The notes under the pieces were generated by a model, which was not told the DNA's origin, searched no databases, and saw only the letters and a list, made by a program, of their open reading frames with translations. A stretch of DNA of 64,000 bases from NCBI RefSeq assembly GCF_017916475.1, contig NZ_JAFMTB010000001.1, positions 1,054,001 to 1,118,000 on the forward strand, written 5' to 3'. This document shows, piece by piece, positions 9,101 through 15,973 of this stretch (position 1 is its first letter; every line of letters begins with the position of its first letter). The stretch comes from Patulibacter sp. SYSU D01012 (GTDB lineage Bacteria; Actinomycetota; Thermoleophilia; Solirubrobacterales; Solirubrobacteraceae). Position numbers and translations under genes: made by a program.

Positions 9101-10236
9101 AGCGTCCGCAGTCGGGCGTGGCGGACGGCCAGGCCGGCGACGCGCCGCGCGCGGCCCGGGTCGGCGACGTAGCGCATGACGGGCGTGCCGACGTCGCGGC
9201 CGCCCGGCGCCGCCTCGCGCTCCTTGAACGAGACGACGCCGCCGAGCACGCGACCGTCGAACTCGGGGATCGCCACCTGCATCGCGACGTCGAGCGGGGT
9301 CAGGCCGGCGGGGTTGGCCAGCCAGCGCTCCCGCGGCTGGGTCGCCGCGGCGGCCTGGATCACCGGCACGCCCAGCTCCTCCAGGCGCGCGACGTCCCAC
9401 ACCTGCCAGGCGTCGGTGCGGCCGTCGTCCGCCGCGTCGTCGGCCGCCGCGGTCGCGTCGCCGGCGTTCGCCCCGCCCGACGCGAGCACCGTCGTCAGCA
9501 GGGCGTCGACGCGCGGTGTGCCGTCGTCGCGGGTGAGCAGGTCCAAGGCGGCGATGCGGCCGTCGGGCGCGGGGCGCAGGGACGCGCACCAGACGGGCAG
9601 CGGGATCCCGCCCTCGGCGGCCACGGCCTCGGCGATCGCGGCCACGAAGCCGGTGTTGCCCGACGTGCGGTGCGAGCGGTAGAAGACGATGCCGACGACG
9701 GGCCGGCCGGCCGCCTCGGCCCCGACGCGCTCGCGGGCGGCGGCGAGCGCCGCGTCCACCGGCAGGTCCCCGCGCTCGGGGTCCCACGCGCTGTGGTCGG
9801 GCAGCGCCTGCGGCGGCTCGAACCCGTCGCCGCGCAGCAGCAGGGTGTCGCCCAGGAACCGCAGCAGCGAGGCGGTGTTCTCGACGCCGCCGTGGCGCAG
9901 GTACTCGTGGGCCTGGGCGACGACGCCGGGCGCGACGGTCGAGCGGGCCGCCAGCTCGGCGTCGAGCTCGGCCTCGCCGCCCAGGGCGACCAGCGGCACG
10001 CCGCGCTCGACGCAGCGGGCGTGCAGCAGGTCGAAGCCGGCCTCCCACGCGCGGCGGCCGCCGAGCAGGCGGATCAGGACGACGCGCGCGCCGTCGAGGT
10101 CGTCGACGAGCGCAGCGGGGTCGCCGGCCTGCGCGGGATTCGCGCAGCGGACGGCCGGGAAGTCCTCCGGCAGGTCGTCGAGGGCGGCCGCCGCCGCGAG
10201 GATCTCGGTGTCGGCGGTGGTGAGGAGAGCGAGCAC
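6196..10236 (-). CDS. cobN: Cobaltochelatase subunit CobN
   Basis: A protein of about 1,346 residues, the right size for CobN, the large subunit that inserts cobalt into hydrogenobyrinic acid a,c-diamide in the aerobic B12 pathway. Characteristic segments include KRRVHATIVDHLVPPMMRAE, HLGKHGTLEWLPGKS, VGLDTPASAVMLLRAL, and the C-terminal SVTVDYLFGYDATAGVVEDWMY (shown in part). The frame is open far upstream, but the riboswitch occupies that region; GTG 10236, with GAGG a few bases before it, is the first sensible start. The partner AAA+ and MIDAS subunits (CobS/CobT-type chelatase or ChlI/ChlD-like) are not in the window. Expression should fall when adenosylcobalamin is plentiful. Confidence 0.93.
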   Translation of the reverse strand: MLALLTTADTEILAAAAALDDLPEDFPAVRCANPAQAGDPAALVDDLDGARVVLIRLLGGRRAWEAGFDLLHARCVERGVPLVALGGEAELDAELAARSTVAPGVVAQAHEYLRHGGVENTASLLRFLGDTLLLRGDGFEPPQALPDHSAWDPERGDLPVDAALAAARERVGAEAAGRPVVGIVFYRSHRTSGNTGFVAAIAEAVAAEGGIPLPVWCASLRPAPDGRIAALDLLTRDDGTPRVDALLTTVLASGGANAGDATAAADDAADDGRTDAWQVWDVARLEELGVPVIQAAAATQPRERWLANPAGLTPLDVAMQVAIPEFDGRVLGGVVSFKEREAAPGGRDVGTPVMRYVADPGRARRVAGLAVRHARLRTLPAAERRVAIVLSSSPTKHSRIGNAVGLDTPASAVMLLRALRADGQAIDASPVPELQAAVVAETITPEEATAAGEALIHALVRRGGHDPELLTDDQLAANPYRLPGADYAAWFASLPEGLRNLVERDHGPGYVDGRWVAGGRAGIEPQYTFEGDMVVAGLELGSVFFAIQPPRATSEEDAAALSHDAERAAPHHYFAVYRWLEAVWGADAMVHLGKHGTLEWLPGKSIGLSADDHPDAILGSTPLVYPFVVNDPGEGVQSKRRVHATIVDHLVPPMMRAETYDELQELEHLLDEYVRIEALDPEKLPALARRIWEVVQSADLHHDLGLHDEDVAGFEDTGAGADAAELQHRLEHLVSDIDTYLCSIKDLQVRDGLHVLGRAPEEEQLRGLAVAIMRLGSGDLPGLRVVVGRAFGLDEDALVRAGGIRLPAAAADGLPAADDPDLAALADRFPGPAATAGDVVDRLDAAQRTLIDALGDAGWTTDAAAVRDLTQRVLGRGHAETERVLRYAAGEVVPRIRRSSEELDHVVGALNGRYVPSGPSGSPTRGRLDVLPTGRNFYGVDPKALPSELSWETGRRLAEDLVRRHVEEEGRAPEQIGIVVWGTANMRTHGDDIAEIFALLGVEPVWHRETRRVTSLRVIPLEELGRPRVDVTVRISGFFRDAFPQLIALIDEAVATVAALDEPDEENFVAKHVREDEARLLAELLEQDATGGASARGQARRRATTRIFGSKPGTYGAGLLELVDNRSWHDQGDLAAVYEAWGGYAYGKGLDGAEAHASMREQFGRIEVAVKNLDTREHDIFDSDGYFQYHGGMVAMVRAITGQEPKAWLGDSADPTTVETRTLSEEARRVVRSRVLNPRWVAGMIRHGYKGAMELSVTVDYLFGYDATAGVVEDWMYEKVTERYVEDPDVQAFLRQSSPWALRSIAERLLEAADRGLWAAPDEARLEALRDTLLEVEGEVEEAGQA

Positions 10237-10268
10237 GGGGGCCTCGGATCGGATGACGCGTCCTGGAC

Positions 10269-10288
10269 GGCCGGGCGGGCGCCCGGCC
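10269..10288 (-). promoter_or_regulatory. Perfect GC hairpin in the riboswitch expression platform
   Basis: GGCCGGGC (10269-10276) and GCCCGGCC (10281-10288) form an 8-bp stem with a 4-base loop between the aptamer and the cobN start. No T-run follows, so it is more likely part of a translational or Rho-type switch than an intrinsic terminator. Confidence 0.45.
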
Positions 10289-10289
10289 C

Positions 10290-10397
10290 GCGACGGCTCG
10301 GTGCTCGGACTGCCGCCGGGACGTGGTCCCGGCGCTACACCGTGGCGCGACCGTCGCGGACTCCCACCGCGTTCCCCGAGTCGCCGCGTGGGCACGG
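10290..10397 (-). promoter_or_regulatory. Cobalamin riboswitch upstream of cobN
   Basis: Read on the minus strand, the leader contains CGGTGGGAGTCCGCGACGG, then GCGCCACGGTG, then a GC-rich variable hairpin, then GCAGTCCGAGCACC. These are the conserved core blocks of the B12 aptamer (GGTGnnAnTCCG, CGCCACTGTG-like, and AGTCnGAnnACC), in the right order. It sits directly before cobN. A TATCGT -10 box at 10398-10403 lies just upstream. The 5' part of the aptamer seems short. Confidence 0.85.
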
Positions 10398-10403
10398 ACG
10401 ATA
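10398..10403 (-). promoter_or_regulatory. -10 box TATCGT for the cobN riboswitch transcript
   Basis: TATCGT on the minus strand, with a predicted start near 10391. That would put the 5' end of the message just before the aptamer. No convincing -35 box is visible. Confidence 0.45.
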
Positions 10404-10517
10404 GCGGCGCGGGTCGTCCGCGCCCCCGGCCCGGCAGACGGATCGGCCGCTCCGCTCCGCCACGGGCGGCGCGCGTCCCCCGGGCACCCGGCCGCCCGGC
10501 GTGCGAGGATGGGGCCC

Positions 10518-11816
10518 GTGCAGCGGCAGCCGCACAGCGCGCCCGGCTCCGAGGAGCCCTCGGACGGCCCGGCGGACCGGCGACCCGGCACGCCCGCGCC
10601 CGCACCCGGGGAGGACGCCGCCGTGCCCGCCGACGGCAGCGGACCAGCCTCCGCGTCGGCGCCCGCCGAGCCCCGGCCGACCGACGAGCGGGCGGAGACG
10701 CTCGACGACGCGGACCGCCTGATCGCGGCGGCCGCCGCCCCCGGCCTCGCGCCCGGCGGCGCCCCGGACGCCGACGAGGCGCCCTCGACGCACGGGCTGG
10801 TCAAGCGCGTGCTGCTCGGCATCCTGGCGTTCGTCGTCCTCATCGTCGCCTTCCGGCTGCTCGCGCCCCACGTCGGGTTCCTCAACGACACGTGGCAGAA
10901 GGTCCGCCGCGGGGATCCCGTCTGGCTCATCGTCGGCGTGGTCCTCGAGGGCTTCTCCTTCCTGGGGTACGTCTGGGTGTTCAACGCGACGGCCCGCCGG
11001 GCCGGTCTGCGGCTGCCGCGCTTCACGAGCTGGCGGATCGTCCTGGCCGGCGTCGCCGCCACCCGGCTGCTCGCGACCGCGGGCGCGGGCGGCATCGCGT
11101 CGACGACGTTCGCGCTGCGCCGGCACGGCCTCGACGCCCGCCACGCGGTCTCGACGGTCACGGCGCAGATCGCGATCGTCTACGTGTGGTTCATCGGCCT
11201 GATCGCGATCGCGGGCCTGCTCGCGGCGGCGTTCGGCCACGGCCACGCGGCGATCACCACCATCCCGGCGGCGATCGCCGCCGGCGTCCTGCTCGTGGCG
11301 GTCGCGGGCCGGCCGCTGCTGCGCCGGCTGGCGAACGCGACCTCGCGCCGCGAGGGCCGCGTCGCGCGGGTCATCGCCTCGATCCCGGGCACGCTCGACG
11401 ACGCGGTCCACACCGTCACCACGCTCGTCCGCGAGCGCGACATCGCCATCCTCGGCGGCGCGCTGTGGTGGGTCGCCGACGCCGGCGTCCTGTGGGCCGC
11501 GTGCCACGCGTTCGGCTACGCGCCGAACATGATCGACGTGATGATGGCCTACCTGCTGGGGCAGGTCGCCAACCTGCTGCCGATCCCCGGCGGCCTCGGG
11601 GTCGAGGCCGGGCTCCTGGGCATGCTCATCGCCTTCGGGGTGCCCGGCGGCGTGGCGGTCCTGGCCAGCCTGGTCCAGCGCCTGATCTCGACGTGGCTGC
11701 CGGCGCTGCCCGGAGCCGTCGCGCTGGCCGCGATCGGCAAGCCGTCGCCGGACGCCGAGGTCGTCCCGGTCGACGACGACCACGATCCGCCCGGACACCG
11801 GCCGGCCACGGCCTGA
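10518..11816 (+). CDS. Flippase-like membrane protein (lysylphosphatidylglycerol synthase TM-region/UPF0104 family)
   Basis: About 432 residues. A disordered, proline- and acid-rich N-terminus of roughly 95 residues precedes eight or so membrane segments. The late motif GQVANLLPIPGGLGVEAGLL, followed by FGVPGGVAVLASLVQRL, is typical of the family, which includes the transmembrane half of MprF and YbhN-like proteins. Members move or modify lipids; the substrate here is unknown. Start choice is uncertain: ATG 10509 is in frame, but GAGGAT seven bases before GTG 10518 mirrors the arrangement at 16900, so I prefer GTG. It is divergent from cobN but shares no visible functional link. Confidence 0.8.
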   Translation: MQRQPHSAPGSEEPSDGPADRRPGTPAPAPGEDAAVPADGSGPASASAPAEPRPTDERAETLDDADRLIAAAAAPGLAPGGAPDADEAPSTHGLVKRVLLGILAFVVLIVAFRLLAPHVGFLNDTWQKVRRGDPVWLIVGVVLEGFSFLGYVWVFNATARRAGLRLPRFTSWRIVLAGVAATRLLATAGAGGIASTTFALRRHGLDARHAVSTVTAQIAIVYVWFIGLIAIAGLLAAAFGHGHAAITTIPAAIAAGVLLVAVAGRPLLRRLANATSRREGRVARVIASIPGTLDDAVHTVTTLVRERDIAILGGALWWVADAGVLWAACHAFGYAPNMIDVMMAYLLGQVANLLPIPGGLGVEAGLLGMLIAFGVPGGVAVLASLVQRLISTWLPALPGAVALAAIGKPSPDAEVVPVDDDHDPPGHRPATA

Positions 11817-11917
11817 CCGGCGGGCCACGCCTGACCGGCGGGGGCCGGCACCCCCGACGGGTCGACGGCGCGGGCCGTCGGGACGCCGGGCGTCCCACGC
11901 GGCCGGACGCGCTGTTC

Positions 11918-11954
11918 CTACGCACGGGTAGCCAACGCGGCTACGCAGGCGTAG
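11918..11954. promoter_or_regulatory. Two operator copies (CTACG-N4-CGTAG type) on the hydrolase promoter
   Basis: The copy at 11941-11954 is a perfect CTACG-CAGG-CGTAG. The copy at 11918-11931 is CTACG-CACG-GGTAG, with one mismatch in the right arm. Their centres are 23 bp apart. The perfect copy overlaps the TAGCAT -10 box (11952-11957) that lies six bases before ATG 11964. The same palindrome occurs three times beside the TetR gene at 13735, so both promoters are likely bound by that TetR. Confidence 0.8.
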
Positions 11955-11963
11955 CATGGCGGC

Positions 11964-13088
11964 ATGACGCGACCAGGGCGGCGGGCGAGGGCGATGGCGG
12001 CGGCCGGCGGGGCGGCGTGGGCGGCGACGCTCGTGGCCGACCGCCGGCGGGTGCGCGCCGACCCGATGCGCGAGCGCCTGGCCCGCCGCGTCGAGGGGCG
12101 CCCGGTCCACGTCCGCGCGGGCGACGGCACGGACCTGCGCGTCCGCGTCCTCGGGCGCGACGACGCGCCCACCGTCGTCCTCGTCCACGGCTGGACGTGC
12201 GCCCTCGAGTTCTGGACGCTGCAGCTGCAGGCCCTCGCCGGCCGCCTGCGCCTCGTCGCGTACGACCTGCGCGGGCACGGCGGCAGCGCCCCGTCGAGCG
12301 GCGGCGACTACTCCATCGAGGCGTACCGGGACGACCTCGAGGCCGTCTTGCGCGCGACGGTGCCGTCGGGCCAGCGCCCCGTGCTCGTGGGGCACTCGCT
12401 CGGCGCGATGACGATCGTCGCGTGGGCCGCCGAGCGGCGTGAGCGGGGCGAGGACGTCGGGGCGCGGATCGCCGCTGCCGGGCTGTTCAACACCGGGGTG
12501 GGCGACCTGATCTCGTCCTCGCTCGTGCTGCCGGCGCGGGGCCTGGGCGAGCGGATCGAGCAGGAGCTCGGGCAGCTCGTGCTCGGCAGCCGCATGCCGA
12601 TCCCCAGCCGGACGACGCCCGTCAGCGCGCGGGTGGTGCGCTACGTCGCGCTGTCGCCGTCGGCGAGCCCCGCCACCGTCGCGTTCTGCGAGCGGATGGT
12701 GCTCGCGTGCCCGCGCGACGTGCGGGCGAACACGGGCTCCACGCTCTCCCGGCTCGACCTGCAGGCCGGTCTGGAGGCGCTCGACGTGCCCACCCTGGTC
12801 CTGTCGGGCCGCGCCGACCGCCTGACGCCGCCGGTGCACGCGGAGCGCATGGCGGAGCGGCTGCCGCGGCTGCTCGGCCACGTCGAGGTGCCGGACGTCG
12901 GGCACATGGCGCCGGTCGAGGCGCCGGCGCGGGTGACCGCGGCGATCGAGCGGCTCGTCGCCGCGGCGGGCTACTCGCCCTCGCCGGGGCGCGGCGCGAT
13001 GTCCGGCGCGGCCCCCGCGTCGAGCATGACGCGGACGGGGTCGTCGGCCGGCAGCGTCGACAGGCTCTCCGCCACGCTGACGGGGTAG
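11964..13088 (+). CDS. Alpha/beta hydrolase
   Basis: A 374-residue protein from ATG 11964, with a -10 box TAGCAT six bases before it. The fold markers are all present: VLVHGWTCALEFW (oxyanion region), VAYDLRGHGGS, the nucleophile elbow GHSLGAM (Ser about residue 139), the acid in LSGRADRLTPP, and the catalytic histidine in VPDVGHMAPVEAP. The N-terminus may be a short basic-hydrophobic lead. The natural end of the fold is near residue 335, but no stop occurs there; the frame runs a further 35-40 residues antisense through the end of the convergent TetR gene. Its substrate is unknown, perhaps an ester or lactone. Confidence 0.85.
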   Translation: MTRPGRRARAMAAAGGAAWAATLVADRRRVRADPMRERLARRVEGRPVHVRAGDGTDLRVRVLGRDDAPTVVLVHGWTCALEFWTLQLQALAGRLRLVAYDLRGHGGSAPSSGGDYSIEAYRDDLEAVLRATVPSGQRPVLVGHSLGAMTIVAWAAERRERGEDVGARIAAAGLFNTGVGDLISSSLVLPARGLGERIEQELGQLVLGSRMPIPSRTTPVSARVVRYVALSPSASPATVAFCERMVLACPRDVRANTGSTLSRLDLQAGLEALDVPTLVLSGRADRLTPPVHAERMAERLPRLLGHVEVPDVGHMAPVEAPARVTAAIERLVAAAGYSPSPGRGAMSGAAPASSMTRTGSSAGSVDRLSATLTG

Positions 13089-13735
13089 GCCGCCTCGCGC
13101 GGCACGATGCTCGTCATCCAGCGCACGAAGCCGAGCAGGCGCTCGCGGGGGTACTCGTCCGGGTGCTGGAGCATCAGCCGCGCGCCCTCCTCGGCGTTGC
13201 CGACGAGCATGCGGGCCACCAGGTCCAGGTCCACCTCGGCGGTGCTGCGGCGCACGTGCAGGCCGACGCGCAGCAGGCTCGTCGCCAGGTGGACGACGCT
13301 CTCGCGGATCTCCGTCACCTTCGACCGGATCTCCTCGGGGGTGCCCTCCACCGGCGTCAGGATCAGGATCCACCGGCGCGGGTTGGCCTGCACCGCGTCC
13401 AGGAACGTCTCGATCGCCTGGACGAGCACGTCGTCCGGGTCCTGGTCGAGCCACGGCGGGGCCGGGATGGCGGCGGCGAGCTCCTGCAGCGAGCGCTGCT
13501 CCTCGCGCTCGATCAGGCCAGCCAGGAGCTCGCCGCGGTTGGCGAAGAAGTCGTAGACGACCGGCTTCGTGACGCCCGCGGCGCGCGCGATCGCCTCCAT
13601 CGAGATGCCGTCGAAGGACCGGGCGTCCGTGATCAGCTCGAGCGTCGTGTCGAGCAGCTGCTCCCGGCGCTGCTCCGGCGGCAGCCGCGGAGCGGGGCGG
13701 CGTCGGCGGGGCGAGGGCCGTGAGGGAGCGGGCAC
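12971..13735 (-). CDS. TetR family regulator of the hydrolase and membrane-protein promoters
   Basis: A 254-residue regulator from GTG 13735. The helix-turn-helix spans roughly residues 22-72: EQRREQLLDTTLELI, then SMEAIARAAGVTKPVVYDFF. The C-terminal domain is long and ends in a proline-rich tail. A CAGACT box lies six bases before the GTG. Three tandem operators lie between it and the divergent membrane-protein gene at 13840, and two more of the same sequence precede the hydrolase at 11964. It therefore probably represses itself and both flanking units. The gene's 3' end overlaps the hydrolase frame by 118 bases. Confidence 0.87.
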   Translation of the reverse strand: MPAPSRPSPRRRRPAPRLPPEQRREQLLDTTLELITDARSFDGISMEAIARAAGVTKPVVYDFFANRGELLAGLIEREEQRSLQELAAAIPAPPWLDQDPDDVLVQAIETFLDAVQANPRRWILILTPVEGTPEEIRSKVTEIRESVVHLATSLLRVGLHVRRSTAEVDLDLVARMLVGNAEEGARLMLQHPDEYPRERLLGFVRWMTSIVPREAAYPVSVAESLSTLPADDPVRVMLDAGAAPDIAPRPGEGE

Positions 13736-13779
13736 GGATCGAGTCTGACAGGTGACGTGCGTCTCACGCCGCCCCTGGA

Positions 13780-13821
13780 CTACGTTCCCGTAGGTACGCT
13801 ACCGTAGCTACGATCCCGTAG
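13780..13821. promoter_or_regulatory. Triple tandem operator CTACG-N4-CGTAG
   Basis: Three adjoining 14-bp palindromes run head to tail: CTACG-TTCC-CGTAG (13780-13793), GTACG-CTAC-CGTAG (13794-13807; arms TACG/CGTA) and CTACG-ATCC-CGTAG (13808-13821). Their centres are exactly 14 bp apart. The array lies between the divergent TetR gene and the membrane-protein gene, ending 18 bases before the latter's ATG. Confidence 0.88.
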
Positions 13822-13839
13822 GACCACCGGAGACCGCTC

Positions 13840-15738
13840 ATGCTCGTACCTCTCGCCCAGGCGGCGAACGCCGGTGACGGCGCGCCGATCGGCCAGATCG
13901 CCATCGTCGCCGTGGCCACCACGCTGGTGACCGTCCTCGTCCTGGGGCTCATCGCCCTCTACCGGCGCGGCGGGGCGCGACCACTCCGTGCCCTCGCCGA
14001 CGCCGCGGAGCGCGGGCTCGGCCTGCCCGGCTGGGCCGCGGTGCCGGCCTTCGCGGGCATCGCGTTCGGCGCGTGCGCGCTGTTCGGCGTGACGTGGGAC
14101 GTCGCGCTGCACCTGGACCAGGGGCGAGACGAGGGGCCGCTCGGCACGCTCGCGCACTACCCGATCCTCGTCGGCCTGCTCGGGCTCTTCCAGTCCGGGC
14201 TGCTGGCGGTCGGCATGGCGCCGGCCCGCCGCGCCGAGAGCTCGCGGGTGGCCCTGCGCATCCGCGGCCTGTGGCCCGTGCCGCTCAGCGCGGCGCTCAT
14301 GCTCGTCGCGTCCTCGATGGCCTTCCTGGGCTTCCCGCTCGACGACGGCTGGCACCGCATGTTCGGGCAGGACGTGACCCTGTGGGGCCCGACGCACGTG
14401 ATGATGATCGCCTGCGCGGTCCTGGGCGTCATCGCCGCGATCCTGCTGCTCGTCGAGGGCGCCCGCGTGGCCGGCCGCGACCTGCACCACCCGGCCGGCG
14501 TGGCGATGCGGCCGATCCCGGTCCTCTTCGGCGGCGTGACGCTGCTGGGCTGGGCGATCATGGTCGGCGAGTTCGACTGGGGCGTCCCGCAGTACCGGAT
14601 GGTCTGGCACCCGCTGCTGCTCGCGTTCGCCGCGGCGCAGGGCCTGACGATGGCGCGGATCTGGGGCGGTCGCGGTGCGGCGCTGGCGGCGTGGGCGATG
14701 TACTTCCCGCTCCTCGGCATCCTCAGCCTGCTCGTCGGCGGGCCGCTCGGGCAGTCGATGCCGGCGCTGCCGCTGTTCCTCGTCCACGCCGTGGTCGTCG
14801 AGCTGCTCGCGCTGCGCGGCGTCCGCCGGCCCCTCGCCTTCGGCGCCGTGGCGGGCCTGGCCTGCGGCACGATCGGCTTCGCCGCCGAGTACGCGTGGTC
14901 GCACCTCGTCCTGCCGCTCCCGTGGACCCCGGCGCTGCTCCCCGAGGGCCTGCCCACGTCGATCGTCGCGGGCGTCGCCGGCGGCGTCCTGGGCGCGGTC
15001 TTCGTCGGCGCGCTGACGAACACCCTCGCGCCGGGTCGCGCGCCGCGGATCGCGGCGTGGGCGGCGGCCGTCGCCGTGGTCCTGACCGGCGCCAACGCGC
15101 TCGCCGCGCGCGCCCCCGAGGGCGTCTCCGCCCGCATCCAGGTCGCGGACGTCCATCGCGCCGAGCAGCCCGGCCGCGCCGGCGTGGGCGAGGTCGGGCA
15201 GGTGCGCGTGCGGTTCGATCCGCCGTCGGTGACGGACGGCGCCCACTGGGTGCAGATCACCGGCTGGCAGGGCGGCGGCCTGTTCGTCGACCGCCTGCGC
15301 AAGGCCGCCGACGGCACGTGGGCGTCGACGAAGCCGGTCCCGCTCGACGGCAACTGGAAGTCGCTCGTCCGCGTGCACGAGGGACGGACGATGCTCTCCG
15401 CCCCGATCGTCATGCCGCGCGACGCGGCGATCGGCTTCGGCGGCTACCCCGTGCGCTCCGACGTCGTCCGGCCGATGGTCTTCGACCACGAGCTGCTGCA
15501 GATCGAGCGCAAGCCCGACATCCCGGCGTGGCTGTGGACGCCGGCGATCCTCGCGGTCCTGGGCCTGGTGGCGCTGCTCATGTACGGCTGCGGCCGGGTC
15601 GCCGGCCGCATCGGGCGCGGGTCCGCGGCGTCGCCCGTGGCCACCGTCGGGCCCGGCTGGGTCGGCCGCACCGCCGGCGACGCCCTGCGGCGTCTCGGCG
15701 GCGGCGGGCGCCGTCCCCCGACGGTCCGCCCGTCGTGA
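13840..15738 (+). CDS. Polytopic membrane protein of unknown function, TetR-controlled
   Basis: A 632-residue protein from ATG 13840, with a GGAG ribosome binding site about nine bases before it. I count around twelve hydrophobic segments: the first at residues 17-43, then AVPAFAGIAFGACALFGVTW, and further ones to about residue 420. A soluble extracytoplasmic part of roughly 150 residues (VRFDPPSVTDGAHWVQITGW and around) follows, with a final membrane helix near residue 575 and a basic tail. No known family is recognised. The architecture suggests a channel or integral enzyme with an exported sensory or binding domain. It is coupled to a 65-residue protein by a GTGA overlap. Confidence 0.75.
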   Translation: MLVPLAQAANAGDGAPIGQIAIVAVATTLVTVLVLGLIALYRRGGARPLRALADAAERGLGLPGWAAVPAFAGIAFGACALFGVTWDVALHLDQGRDEGPLGTLAHYPILVGLLGLFQSGLLAVGMAPARRAESSRVALRIRGLWPVPLSAALMLVASSMAFLGFPLDDGWHRMFGQDVTLWGPTHVMMIACAVLGVIAAILLLVEGARVAGRDLHHPAGVAMRPIPVLFGGVTLLGWAIMVGEFDWGVPQYRMVWHPLLLAFAAAQGLTMARIWGGRGAALAAWAMYFPLLGILSLLVGGPLGQSMPALPLFLVHAVVVELLALRGVRRPLAFGAVAGLACGTIGFAAEYAWSHLVLPLPWTPALLPEGLPTSIVAGVAGGVLGAVFVGALTNTLAPGRAPRIAAWAAAVAVVLTGANALAARAPEGVSARIQVADVHRAEQPGRAGVGEVGQVRVRFDPPSVTDGAHWVQITGWQGGGLFVDRLRKAADGTWASTKPVPLDGNWKSLVRVHEGRTMLSAPIVMPRDAAIGFGGYPVRSDVVRPMVFDHELLQIERKPDIPAWLWTPAILAVLGLVALLMYGCGRVAGRIGRGSAASPVATVGPGWVGRTAGDALRRLGGGGRRPPTVRPS

Positions 15739-15932
15739 GCGCCTCGGTCGACGCGCTGGTGGCGACGGTCGTCGTCCTGGCGCACCACCTGAACGGCCCG
15801 CTGGCGCTCGCCTTCGCGCTGCCGCCGATCCTCGTCGTCGCCGGCGTGGTCCTCTTCCTCCGCACCCGGGAGCCGGGCGAGGACGAGGAGTTCGACTGGG
15901 CCGACGACGTCGACCACGTCCCGTCCCGGTAG
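15735..15932 (+). CDS. Small single-helix membrane protein coupled to the 13840 gene
   Basis: A 65-residue protein starting at GTG 15735, overlapping the upstream stop by four bases. One or two hydrophobic segments (VDALVATVVVLAHHL and LALAFALPPILVVAGVVLFL) precede an acidic tail containing EDEEFDWADDVDH. The overlap and tail suggest an accessory subunit of the upstream membrane protein. I recognise no family. Its existence rests on the overlap, codon use and the hydrophobic-then-acidic layout. Confidence 0.65.
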   Translation: MSASVDALVATVVVLAHHLNGPLALAFALPPILVVAGVVLFLRTREPGEDEEFDWADDVDHVPSR

Positions 15933-15935
15933 CCG

Positions 15936-15966
15936 CCGCGGCGCCGCCCGACGGGCGGCGCCGCGG
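15936..15966. terminator. Bidirectional hairpin between convergent genes
   Basis: A perfect 14-bp GC stem (15936-15949 with 15953-15966, 3-base loop) lies between the stops of the plus-strand gene at 15932 and the minus-strand gene at 15974. There is no T-run. Confidence 0.65.
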
Positions 15967-15973
15967 GCCCGGC

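Noticed and set aside
10335-13454. Very long antisense open frames, here and at 1349-3451, 34427-36357, 44942-46759 and elsewhere
   Set aside because: High GC makes stops rare in all frames. These frames are Arg/Pro/Ala-rich, match no family and lie opposite genes with clear motifs.
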